12,373 nt of DNA from Actinomycetes bacterium (GTDB lineage: Bacteria > Actinomycetota > Acidimicrobiia > Acidimicrobiales > Palsa-688): positions 1 to 12,373 of the forward strand of contig JAJZWW010000059.1 in NCBI GenBank assembly GCA_021846485.1, in the 5' to 3' direction. The translations under genes were made by a program, and so were the position numbers. The notes under the pieces are model-generated. The model was not told the origin of the DNA, did no database searches, and saw only the letters and a program-made list of their open reading frames with translations. The stretch's first letter is position 1; every line of letters starts with the position of its first letter. Below, one piece after another: positions 1 through 5,231 of this stretch.

Positions 1-1006
1 GCGCACCGTCATCAGCCAGCAGCACACCGAGGACCCGGTGCACCTCTTTGAGGCTCGGCTCGCCGGCGATCCGGGACTGCGAAGCGCTCTCGATCGACGC
101 CGTGAGGCGATCCGGGGTCCAGCCGATCGACGCCAGCTCCGCCCGCCAGCGGGCTATCAACTCCCCCTCCGGGACATGGCGCTTCGCGGTCCGGGTGGTC
201 CGGGCCGCCACACCACGAGCCCGGTAGCTGTCGGTCCCTCGCTCCTCGACCGCGGCGGTGATCTCCGCGGCACGCTTCGAGTGCAGGTCGAGGATATCGT
301 CGGGAATGCCGGCGATCCGCCAGTGCCGCAGGCGTCCCGACGGGCCGCTGTCGGCGGCGATCCCGTAGCCGAGTTGCACGGCCCGGTGGGCTGCGGCGAC
401 CCTGCCGACCTGGGTCGCGGCGTGGAGGTGCTCGCGCCACAGGGCGGTGGTCGCGGCCTTCCAACCACCATGCTCGTCGAGCATCTCGACCACGTTGGCG
501 ACCAGCACATGATCGTGCGGGCACGGATCCCCCGCACGCGAGGTCGCGTGCCGGGTGACCGCGTAAACCAGGCCCGATGTTGCGGTCGGGACAGCCGCCC
601 GGCCGCGCCGGCCGCCACCTGTTCTGCTGACCGTTTCGAGGTAGGCGAGGGTCGCGTCACGCTCCGCGTCCATGATCCGATGCATGTCCTCCGGCCGGCC
701 GATAACCCCCAACTCCGCCACCGACTTGTGCGCCGAGATCACCAGCTCCATACCCGGCCGGCGCGACACGACCAGCCGCTCGCCGGACAGCGGATGACGC
801 GCCCCGCCGGGCCCGAAGACCGCCTCGTACTCGTCGGCGGAGACCGCCCCTGATAGGCCGAGGCGGGCTGCGCCGTCGCCGCCCCAGACCAGTGGCGTCT
901 CACCTCGGGAGGCGTAGTAGGCGAGCGCCTGGCCCGGGAAGTCATCCCCGCGCTCGAGCACCGTCGCACGGTGATAGGCCACCGACTCCGCCCCCATCAT
1001 GCGCAT
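1..1006 (-). CDS. MobF/TrwC-family conjugative relaxase, N-terminal part (C-terminus beyond window)
   Basis: This gene runs off the left edge; 335 residues are visible. The protein would nick DNA at an origin of transfer and stay bound to the 5' end through a tyrosine. Read from ATG at 1006 it begins MRMMGAESVAYH. Candidate nucleophile tyrosines are Y11 and the Y30-Y31 pair in LAYYASRGETP. The substrate-binding stretch GMELVISAHKSVAELG (85-100) matches the TrwC S-A-x-K-S-V motif. The metal-binding three-His motif is H153, H164 and H166 in RHATSRAGDPCPHDHV. The family usually continues into a helicase domain, which lies outside the window. A strong GGAGGAGG (1034-1027) sits 20 nt before the ATG but 11 nt before an in-frame GTG at 1015, so the true start may be that GTG. 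An in-frame TAG lies further upstream. It is divergent from the excisionase-integrase pair, as expected for a mobilisable element. Family call sure; exact start less so. Confidence 0.88.
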   Translation of the reverse strand, partial: MRMMGAESVAYHRATVLERGDDFPGQALAYYASRGETPLVWGGDGAARLGLSGAVSADEYEAVFGPGGARHPLSGERLVVSRRPGMELVISAHKSVAELGVIGRPEDMHRIMDAERDATLAYLETVSRTGGGRRGRAAVPTATSGLVYAVTRHATSRAGDPCPHDHVLVANVVEMLDEHGGWKAATTALWREHLHAATQVGRVAAAHRAVQLGYGIAADSGPSGRLRHWRIAGIPDDILDLHSKRAAEITAAVEERGTDSYRARGVAARTTRTAKRHVPEGELIARWRAELASIGWTPDRLTASIESASQSRIAGEPSLKEVHRVLGVLLADDGA

Positions 1007-1533
1007 CCAAGCCACCAGACCTGCCACCTCCTCCCGACGAGCGCCGGCCCCGGCAACAACCGAAAGGTTGAAACCGTGTTTGAGCTATTGCCTTGTTGTA
1101 TCAGGAGTAGGTGGCCCTGTGAAGCAGCAAATTGGTGAGCGGTAAGTGAAGGACAATAGCGGTCAGTCTTGGTCAGACGACCGTCGAGAAAAGCAAGTAA
1201 TGGGTTGGAAGAGGTGATGTGGCTGCACATGGACACATCGAGCTGGTGCTGACGAGCCGGTTGATGGCTTACGCCTCCGCAAGCGGATCGACGTCAATCC
1301 TCGGGTAGAGCGGCGTCCGGTCGGCTGCCCGGACTCTTGCCAGCCGGCCGTGTCGCGACAAGCGCTGGCTTTACGTGACGATCGAGGTGGTTGTGAGGGT
1401 GTGACCCATAGCGTGGACCGCTCGGCGGCTACCCGGTGGGGCAGGTGCCAAGCCGGCTCCCCGCCGGGCCACACGGGCCCTCACGCTCGCGCTGGCGCCC
1501 GGCCGGACTGTAGGTGAGAGCAGAAGGAGACCC
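1007..1533. other. Divergent intergenic region of the mobile element; candidate oriT/control region
   Basis: No convincing gene lies in this 527-base stretch. The part from about 1056 to 1215 is clearly poorer in G+C than anything else in the window. It contains several small inverted repeats: CAACC-GAAA-GGTTG (1057-1070) overlapping GGTT-GA-AACC (1066-1075), a 7-base pair GCTATTG/CAATAGC (1084-1090 with 1154-1160), and a bulged hairpin at 1160-1183. The right half is GC-rich again and holds TCCGC-AA-GCGGA (1276-1287), GTCCGG/CCGGAC (1315-1320 with 1329-1334) and the 10-base palindrome TGTCGCGACA (1351-1360). It must carry the promoters of the leftward relaxase and the rightward xis-int pair, but I could not pick clear -35/-10 boxes. 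An oriT next to the relaxase gene is usual in such elements; assigning it here is inference. Confidence 0.45.
1160..1183. repeat. Bulged hairpin with tandem GGTCAG repeat upstream of relaxase
   Basis: CGGTC (1160-1164), a bulged A, and GTCT (1166-1169) pair with AGAC (1175-1178) and GACCG (1179-1183), leaving a five-base loop TGGTC. This gives a nine-pair stem with one bulge. Within it GGTCAG occurs twice with a period of 10 bases (1161-1166 and 1171-1176), one helical turn, so a dimeric or cooperative DNA-binding protein could sit on one face. It lies about 155 bases upstream of the relaxase start. Candidate oriT hairpin or operator; no known nic consensus was matched. Confidence 0.4.
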
Positions 1534-1773
1534 ATGGCCGAGATCCGCGTCACCCATCTGGTCAGCATCGACCAGCTCGCCGAGCGTCTCGGCACGAGCG
1601 TCCGACACCTGCGGCGTCTCGTGGCCGAGCGGCGCATTCCATTTGTGAAGCTCGGGGGACTGGTGCGCTTCGACATCGCAGAAGTCGAGACGTGGGTCGA
1701 CGCCTCCCGCCGCCCCGCCACTCGTGACCTGACCCTGCCGGCGACCAGATCCAGAGCGGCCGGGGGTGCCTGA
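1534..1773 (+). CDS. Excisionase-like helix-turn-helix DNA-binding protein
   Basis: This 79-residue protein carries a MerR/excisionase-type winged helix-turn-helix. Residues 10-56 read as the standard layout: a recognition helix pair around VSIDQLAERLGTSVRHLRRL, then RIPFVKLGGLVRFDIAEVETWV, where IPFVK-x-G-x-x-x-R-F is the wing and D-x-x-x-V-x-x-W the closing helix. Such proteins are found just before tyrosine integrases in actinobacterial elements, where they bend attachment DNA to favour excision or act as element regulators. The start is well supported: AAGGAG lies four bases before the ATG. It is followed after 131 bases by the integrase on the same strand, so the two are probably co-transcribed or share control. 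The last 20 or so residues are polar, basic and without recognisable fold. A role purely as transcription regulator rather than excisionase cannot be excluded. Confidence 0.85.
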   Translation: MAEIRVTHLVSIDQLAERLGTSVRHLRRLVAERRIPFVKLGGLVRFDIAEVETWVDASRRPATRDLTLPATRSRAAGGA

Positions 1774-1807
1774 GCCGCTGTGGTCTCCCCGGTGAGCCAG
1801 AATGAGG

Positions 1808-1831
1808 TCGCCGCGCTCGCAAGCGCGGCGA
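1808..1831. repeat. Perfect 10-bp-stem hairpin between xis-like gene and integrase
   Basis: TCGCCGCGCT (1808-1817) and AGCGCGGCGA (1822-1831) are perfect reverse complements around a four-base CGCA loop. It lies 35 bases after the excisionase-like stop and 74 bases before the integrase start. No T-run follows, so it is not a textbook terminator. It could act as an attenuator or mRNA-stability element that sets integrase level relative to the upstream gene. A weaker inverted repeat GAGAT/ATCTC (1830-1834 with 1845-1849) follows directly. Confidence 0.5.
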
Positions 1832-1904
1832 GATCGCAGGCGCCATCTCGCAAGCTGAGCAGCCCTGCCTCCAGATCGTTACGGCGAAGTCGCGGAGGTA
1901 GGCG

Positions 1905-3092
1905 ATGGCGGGCAAGAGGATGTTCGGCGCACTGCGGCGACTGCCGTCGGGGCGGTGGCAGGCCCGCTACCGCAGTCCCGACGGACGGATGGTGCCCGCG
2001 CCACAGACCTTCGCTACCAAGGGCGACGCGGCCGCCTGGCTGTCGGCGGCCGAGTCCGACCAGCACCGAGGGCTGTGGGTCGATCCCCGGGCGGCCACGG
2101 TCACCCTGGGGGAGTACGCCATCGACTGGCTCGGCTCTCGTGTCGATCTCGCTCCGCGGACGCGGGAGATCTACGCCGCGCAACTTCGCTTGCACATCCT
2201 GCCGGCCATCTCCCCGGGCGTGCCTGCGCTCGCAGCGCGGTCGCTGGGGGAGGTCACCCCCGAGCTGGTCCGAGCCTGGTATGCCGCGCTGCGCGAAGCC
2301 AAGGGCCCATCGGTCTCCGCCAAGGCCTACGTCCGGCTCCGCCAGATCATGCGCCAGGCCGTCGACGACGACCGGATCGCGAAGAACCCGTGTCGGATCG
2401 AGCGTGGGGGAGCCGAGCACCACCCCGAGCAACGGTTCGCGACCATGGAGGAGTTGCACCGTCTGGCCGATGCCGTCCCGGACCGCTACCGGGCGATGGT
2501 GCTCGTCGCCGGCCTCGGCGGCCTGAGGCGCGGCGAGCTGTTCGCGCTTCGCCGAGGCGACGTCGACCTCGCTGCTGGCGTCGTCGCCGTCCGGCGGAAG
2601 CGGCTGCGCCTCGCCTCGGGAGAGGTCATCGAGGGGGCCCCGAAGAGCCGAGCTGGGCGTCGACTGGTCGCCCTGCCCGCACCGGTCACCGCCGAGTTGG
2701 ACCGCCACCTCCGGTGCTTCACCGAGCGGGGGGAGGACGCCTTCGTGTTCACCTCTGCGACCGGGGTGCCGATCGAGGCCAGCAATTTCCGGGACCGGAT
2801 CTGGCTGCCCGCCACCCGCCGGGCGGGGCTCGACGGCTTGCGTTTTCACGACCTCCGTCATGCCGCGGGAACGCTGGCGGCGCAGACCGGCGCCACCACC
2901 AAGGAGCTGATGGCCCGCCTCGGTCACGCCAGCCCGCAGGCGGCGATGGTCTACCAGCACGCATCGCTCGCCCGCGACGTCGTCATCGCCGAGCGTCTCG
3001 CCCGAATGGCGGAGGCCGCAGGCTTGACGGGCGCGCCCCACGGGCGCTCGGACCGGCCGCCGACCACCACCGAGGGTGAGCGCCGGTCCTGA
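1905..3092 (+). CDS. int: Tyrosine recombinase/integrase of the tRNA-inserted element
   Basis: This is a complete 395-residue phage-type integrase that would insert and excise the element by site-specific recombination. Residues 8-58 form the N-terminal arm-type DNA-binding segment (ALRRLPSGRWQARYRSPDG, then TKGDAAAWL). Residues 64-165 are the SAM-like core-binding domain (TLGEYAIDWL to IAKNPC), and 175-370 the catalytic domain. The active-site set is intact: R208 in GLRRGELFALR, K247 in GAPKSRAGRR, H315 and R318 in FHDLRHAAGTLA, H341 in LGHASPQAAMVY, and nucleophile Y350. Length is normal for actinobacterial integrases. The ATG at 1905 has GGAGGT five bases upstream. The gene points at tRNA-Phe and stops 139 bases before the tRNA 3' end, the usual place for an integrase next to its att site. 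The C-terminal 25 residues are Pro/Thr/Arg-rich and probably unstructured. Confidence 0.95.
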   Translation: MAGKRMFGALRRLPSGRWQARYRSPDGRMVPAPQTFATKGDAAAWLSAAESDQHRGLWVDPRAATVTLGEYAIDWLGSRVDLAPRTREIYAAQLRLHILPAISPGVPALAARSLGEVTPELVRAWYAALREAKGPSVSAKAYVRLRQIMRQAVDDDRIAKNPCRIERGGAEHHPEQRFATMEELHRLADAVPDRYRAMVLVAGLGGLRRGELFALRRGDVDLAAGVVAVRRKRLRLASGEVIEGAPKSRAGRRLVALPAPVTAELDRHLRCFTERGEDAFVFTSATGVPIEASNFRDRIWLPATRRAGLDGLRFHDLRHAAGTLAAQTGATTKELMARLGHASPQAAMVYQHASLARDVVIAERLARMAEAAGLTGAPHGRSDRPPTTTEGERRS

Positions 3093-3138
3093 ACGGTCGT
3101 CACCGGTCGAGGCCGGTCGACGGAGGGCGTTCGGACCG

Positions 3139-3159
3139 GTGTGGCACGCGTGTGGCACG
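3139..3159. repeat. Tandem GTGTGGCACG repeat, candidate integrase arm-type sites
   Basis: The 10-mer GTGTGGCACG occurs at 3139-3148 and again at 3150-3159, giving an 11-base period (one helical turn). It lies between the integrase stop and tRNA-Phe, where arm-type binding sites of the integrase N-terminal domain, or accessory-factor sites, are expected. The repeat is seen directly; the role is inference. Confidence 0.5.
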
Positions 3160-3169
3160 ACGGCCCGTC

Positions 3170-3190
3170 GGCGCCGCTGCGAGCGGCGCC
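3170..3190. repeat. 9-bp-stem GC hairpin after the integrase
   Basis: GGCGCCGCT (3170-3178) and AGCGGCGCC (3182-3190) pair perfectly around a three-base GCG loop. It sits 77 bases after the integrase stop and 9 bases before the T-rich tRNA terminator. It could help end integrase transcription, although no T-run follows, or be part of the recombination region. Confidence 0.4.
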
Positions 3191-3199
3191 CGGACAGCA

Positions 3200-3227
3200 A
3201 GAAAGGCCCTGTGACCAGGGCCTTTCT
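3200..3227 (-). terminator. Intrinsic terminator downstream of tRNA-Phe, possibly bidirectional
   Basis: AGAAAGGCCCTG (3200-3211) pairs perfectly with CAGGGCCTTTCT (3216-3227) around the loop TGAC, a 12-base-pair stem. Read leftward it begins 3 bases after the tRNA-Phe discriminator base and ends in a CTTTCTTG tail, so it terminates the tRNA-Asp/tRNA-Phe transcript. Because the stem has A's on one arm and T's on the other, it can also stop rightward transcription from the integrase, insulating element and chromosome. Confidence 0.8.
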
Positions 3228-3230
3228 CCG

Positions 3231-3270
3231 TGGTCGGAACCGGCGTCGATCCGGTGACCTCGCGCTTTTC
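3231..3270. other. Probable chromosomal attachment site (3' part of tRNA-Phe)
   Basis: A complete tyrosine integrase faces the 3' end of an intact tRNA gene at short distance, and a relaxase lies behind it. Many such elements recombine in the stretch from the anticodon loop to the 3' end of a tRNA gene and restore the tRNA on insertion. Here that stretch is about 3231-3270. No second copy was found in the window, as expected if the other element end lies to the left of base 1. The exact core cannot be set without that copy. Confidence 0.5.
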
Positions 3271-3303
3271 AGGCGCGCGCTCTACCAGCTGAGCTATCCG
3301 ACC
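3231..3303 (-). tRNA. tRNA-Phe (anticodon GAA)
   Basis: The minus strand folds into a full cloverleaf of 73 bases. The acceptor stem GGTCGGA pairs with TCCGACC, followed by discriminator A. The D-arm is GCTC-AGCTGGTA-GAGC. The anticodon stem CGCGC/GCGCG holds the loop CTGAAAA with GAA complementary to plus-strand bases 3268-3270. The variable loop is AGGTC. The T-arm ACCGG/CCGGT holds loop ATCGACG, an unusual variant in which T54-T55 of the usual TTC are replaced. CCA is not encoded. It lies one base after tRNA-Asp, so both come from one precursor. Its 3' end is the likely insertion site of the neighbouring element. Confidence 0.95.
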
Positions 3304-3304
3304 G

Positions 3305-3379
3305 CGGACCTGACGGGATTTGAACCCGCGACCTCCGCCTTGACAGGGCGGCGTGCACTCCTAACTGCACCACAGGTCC
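3305..3379 (-). tRNA. tRNA-Asp (anticodon GTC)
   Basis: The minus strand forms a 75-base cloverleaf. The acceptor stem GGACCTG pairs with CAGGTCC, discriminator G. The D-arm is GTGC-AGTTAGGA-GTGC-AC style, the anticodon stem CCGCC/GGCGG holds loop CTGTCAA with GTC at plus bases 3342-3344, the variable loop is AGGTC, and the T-arm GCGGG/CCCGT holds TTCAAAT. CCA is not encoded. Asp followed by Phe is a common tRNA order in actinobacteria. It begins 30 bases after the flotillin-like gene stop. Confidence 0.96.
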
Positions 3380-3409
3380 TTGCACGAGCCGCAAGGGCAC
3401 CGGCGGATG

Positions 3410-4663
3410 CTAGTCCACCTCGGGCTGGCGTGCCGCCGCGCCGCTCTGCCCCCTTGCAGGGCGTCCGGCGAGCTCCTCCCCGGAGTACTGGGGTCGGTCC
3501 CGGGCAATGGGCTCATCCCCTGCGGTGAGAGCCGGCGGGGTGGGCTCGTCGGGCTCCGCCCGCGGGCGGCTTGGAGCGGAGGCGGGGTCCGGCTGGCCGA
3601 GCGACCCCCGCAGCGCTTCGTAGAGGTTGAGTCCCTGGGCAGCCAACCCGGAGACCATCTCGCCGAGCCCGTCGCTGCCGCCGAGGATCGTCAGGTTGGC
3701 GTGCTGCAGGCTGTCGGCAACCGCTCGGAGCATCTCGGGGAGCTGGGCGATGAGCTGCTGGTCCAGCGCCACGCGGTCGTTGGCCGCGCCAGCCTCGGCC
3801 AGGCGCCGCAGGCGCTCGGACTCGGCCAGGGCCAGGGTCCGGATGCGCTCGGCCTCGGCCTGGGCCGGACGGACCACCTCGGCGATCAGCTGCTCCTGGC
3901 GGAGCTCGGCATTGCGCTCGGCCAGCGCGGTCTGGGCCTCGAGCACCTCCTGGGCGGCCTGCGCCTCCGCGAGTGGGCCCGACTGGGCGGCCGTGGCCTG
4001 CGCCCGGTCGGTCTCCGCCTTGAACCCCGCCCGGGCGACCGCCGTCTGACGCTCGTACTCGGCCTGGTTGCGCTGCGAGGCCTGCTCGGCCTCCGCCGAG
4101 GCCTGGTCGGCCTCCGCTTGGGCGACCCGTGCTGCTCGCTGGACCCCGGCGATGTGCGGCGCCGCCAGGGCCTTGATGTACCCCGAGCCCAGGTCGTCGA
4201 TGCTCTCGATCTGGAGGGCGTCGACCACCAGCCCGATCTTGGACATCTCGATCTTCGACGCCTCGAGTGCCTCCTCGGCGAGGCGCTGGCGCTCCCGGAT
4301 GATCTCCTCGACGGTCATGGACCCGATGATCGAGCGGAGGTGCCCGGCGAAGATCCGTCCGGTGAGCACGCTCATCTTGTCCTCGTTGCCCAGGAACCGC
4401 TGGGCCGCGTTGGCGATGCCCTCCGGATCGGACCCGACCTTGAAGGCGATCACCGCCCTGACGTTGACCGCGATGCCCTGTTTGGTGACGCACTCCTCGG
4501 CCACCTCGGCCTCCTGCAGGGAGAGGGTGAGGTAACTGACCCGGGAGCGGAACGGCATGACGAAGGCGCCGTGGCCGGTGACGATCTTGAAGGGCAGACT
4601 GGAACGTTTGCCCCCGCTGACGAGCATCGTCTCGTAAGGCCGCGGTACGTGCCAACCGAACAT
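3410..4663 (-). CDS. Flotillin-like SPFH-domain protein
   Basis: This 417-residue protein belongs to the flotillin branch of SPFH proteins, membrane-associated scaffolds that organise microdomains. The SPFH domain spans about residues 5-180; it includes SLQEAEVAEECVTKQGIAVNV, FLGNEDKMSVLTGRIFAGHL and GSMTVEEIIRERQRLAEE. Residues about 185-310 form a long Ala/Glu/Gln-rich coiled coil. A C-terminal part (LPEMLRAVADSLQHANLTILGG, then GLAAQGLNLYEAL) resembles the flotillin tail, followed by about 70 Pro-rich disordered residues. It starts directly in the SPFH domain at MFGWHVPRPYE with no N-terminal membrane helix, as in a known actinobacterial subgroup, so membrane contact probably relies on the SPFH domain or a partner. 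AAGAAAGG precedes the ATG at normal distance. It follows the NfeD-like gene by 52 bases; pairing of flotillin with NfeD-like proteins is well known. Family sure, cellular role inferred. Confidence 0.93.
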   Translation of the reverse strand: MFGWHVPRPYETMLVSGGKRSSLPFKIVTGHGAFVMPFRSRVSYLTLSLQEAEVAEECVTKQGIAVNVRAVIAFKVGSDPEGIANAAQRFLGNEDKMSVLTGRIFAGHLRSIIGSMTVEEIIRERQRLAEEALEASKIEMSKIGLVVDALQIESIDDLGSGYIKALAAPHIAGVQRAARVAQAEADQASAEAEQASQRNQAEYERQTAVARAGFKAETDRAQATAAQSGPLAEAQAAQEVLEAQTALAERNAELRQEQLIAEVVRPAQAEAERIRTLALAESERLRRLAEAGAANDRVALDQQLIAQLPEMLRAVADSLQHANLTILGGSDGLGEMVSGLAAQGLNLYEALRGSLGQPDPASAPSRPRAEPDEPTPPALTAGDEPIARDRPQYSGEELAGRPARGQSGAAARQPEVD

Positions 4664-4715
4664 GTCGAACCTTTCTTCGAGGCCGGCCGAGCTGCCAGCC
4701 AGCCAGATGGACGGC

Positions 4716-4931
4716 TCAGCTGGAGAATCGGGTCACTTCGACCACCCTGCCTGGGCGGGCCCCCACCACCAGGACTTGAGCGCCCCGCTCGATCACCTCG
4801 TCGCCGTAGGCGATGAACGACTCCGAGCCCCCGCGCATGGGCAGCTGGACCTCGCCAGGCCGTCCTATGCCGGCGATCCGCATGGTGACCTGACCAACCT
4901 GACCGATCAGCTGATCGCCGACGAACGCCAT
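4716..4931 (-). CDS. Small stand-alone NfeD-like OB-fold protein
   Basis: This is a 71-residue protein without signal peptide or membrane helix. Its sequence looks like the soluble C-terminal OB-fold domain of NfeD proteins: an initial strand with repeated glycines (LIGQVGQVT), then GRPGEVQLPMRGGSESFIAYGDEVIERGAQVLVV and a last strand PGRVVEVTRF. The G-x-x-G-x-V and G-x-V-V-x-V spacing fits that fold. Full-size NfeD proteins carry membrane helices that are absent here. It is the first gene of an operon with the flotillin-like gene, matching the usual NfeD-flotillin pairing, and probably binds that partner. GAGGTGG lies seven bases before the ATG at 4931. It is not a shadow: its start, RBS, frame and partner all agree. 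Confidence 0.8.
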   Translation of the reverse strand: MAFVGDQLIGQVGQVTMRIAGIGRPGEVQLPMRGGSESFIAYGDEVIERGAQVLVVGARPGRVVEVTRFSS

Positions 4932-5000
4932 GCTCGGACCACCTCGAAGGAACCTGCTCGTTTCGTCCGAGCGTAGTCAGCGATGGGGCGTAGCACCGGG

Positions 5001-5016
5001 GGGCGTCTAGACGCCC
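5001..5016. promoter_or_regulatory. Perfect 16-bp palindrome, candidate operator
   Basis: GGGCGTCTAGACGCCC is a perfect dyad with no spacer. It lies 70 bases upstream of the NfeD-like start and straddles the stop codon of the ChrB-like remnant (TAG, minus 5009-5007). Perfect dyads of this length upstream of an operon often bind dimeric repressors. The sequence is certain; the operator role is inference. Confidence 0.4.
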
Positions 5017-5122
5017 GTCTCCCGCTCGTAGACATGGGCGGCGTAGGCCTCCAACGCCTCCACGCCCCCGCCCGGAGCCCGGACGGCTCGCTCGGGATGC
5101 GGTAGACCAGCAGTAGCCAGCG
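5007..5122 (-). pseudogene. Remnant of a ChrB-like protein gene with internal deletion
   Basis: Reading leftward from 5122, one frame gives RWLLLVYRIPSEPSGLRAG, which matches the very start of ChrB N-terminal-domain proteins (W-L-L-L-x-Y-R-x-P-x-E-P-x-x-x-R). From about 5063 a different frame gives VEALEAYAAHVYERETGV and a TAG at 5009-5007, which resembles the C-terminal end of the same family (A-L-x-A-x-A-x-x-V-Y-x-x-E). Those proteins are normally near 180-200 residues; here start and end are about 40 residues apart in total, so most of the middle is missing and the frame changes near 5060-5066. The gene therefore appears dead. ChrB proteins are linked to chromate response, but no chromate transporter is seen nearby. 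Similarity was judged by eye from memory of the family, so the C-terminal match is less certain than the N-terminal one. Confidence 0.6.
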
Positions 5123-5231
5123 GGGCCTAGGCGGGGAAGAGGTGCTCCGCGGGGTCCCGCCGGCGTCGGCCATCGGCCCCAGTGTTTCCCACCCGGCGGC
5201 CACCGCCGCGCGCGTCGAGGCGCGTGGTCCC
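5123..5231 (-). other. Intergenic stretch with a possible frameshifted coding remnant
   Basis: Between the DUF2237 stop and the ChrB-like remnant, the minus strand can be read as AAVAAGWETLGPMADAGGT in one frame and then, after a one-base shift in a C-run, PAEHLFPA and a TAG (5127-5129 region). Adding one C to the run near 5154-5158 would join both parts. This could be the C-terminus of another decayed gene or chance in GC-rich DNA. I do not recognise a family. A small hairpin GCGGG-GT-CCCGC lies at 5149-5160. Confidence 0.2.

Noticed and set aside
38..853. 271-codon plus-strand frame over the relaxase
   Set aside because: It is antisense to the relaxase frame that carries the S-A-x-K-S-V and three-His motifs; no domain pattern is seen in it.
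997..1236. 79-codon minus-strand frame upstream of the relaxase
   Set aside because: It overlaps the relaxase start, has no SD sequence and no recognisable domain; the frame is open probably because the region is non-coding.
1217..1252. Eleven-codon plus-strand reading frame MWLHMDTSSWC with GAAGAGGTG before it
   Set aside because: A leader peptide is conceivable, but it is about 280 bases before the next gene and shows no attenuator-like pairing, so support is too thin.
1240..1533. Search for a second copy of the tRNA-Phe 3' end (att site) inside the element
   Set aside because: No stretch similar to 3231-3270 was found by eye; the partner site should lie outside the window.
1371..3200. 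Long open frame of 609 codons on the minus strand over the integrase
   Set aside because: It is antisense to a complete tyrosine integrase with all catalytic residues; its peptide is Arg/Gly/Pro-rich without domain pattern, typical for the opposite strand of GC-rich genes.
3380..4816. 478-codon plus-strand frame over the flotillin-like gene
   Set aside because: The minus strand encodes a clear SPFH protein with coiled coil; the plus frame is its Leu/Gly/Arg-rich shadow.
4970..4975. TACGCT (minus strand) as -10 box of the NfeD-flotillin operon
   Set aside because: The hexamer fits and is about 40 bases before the start, but no acceptable -35 box is found at 16-18 bases, so I do not annotate it.
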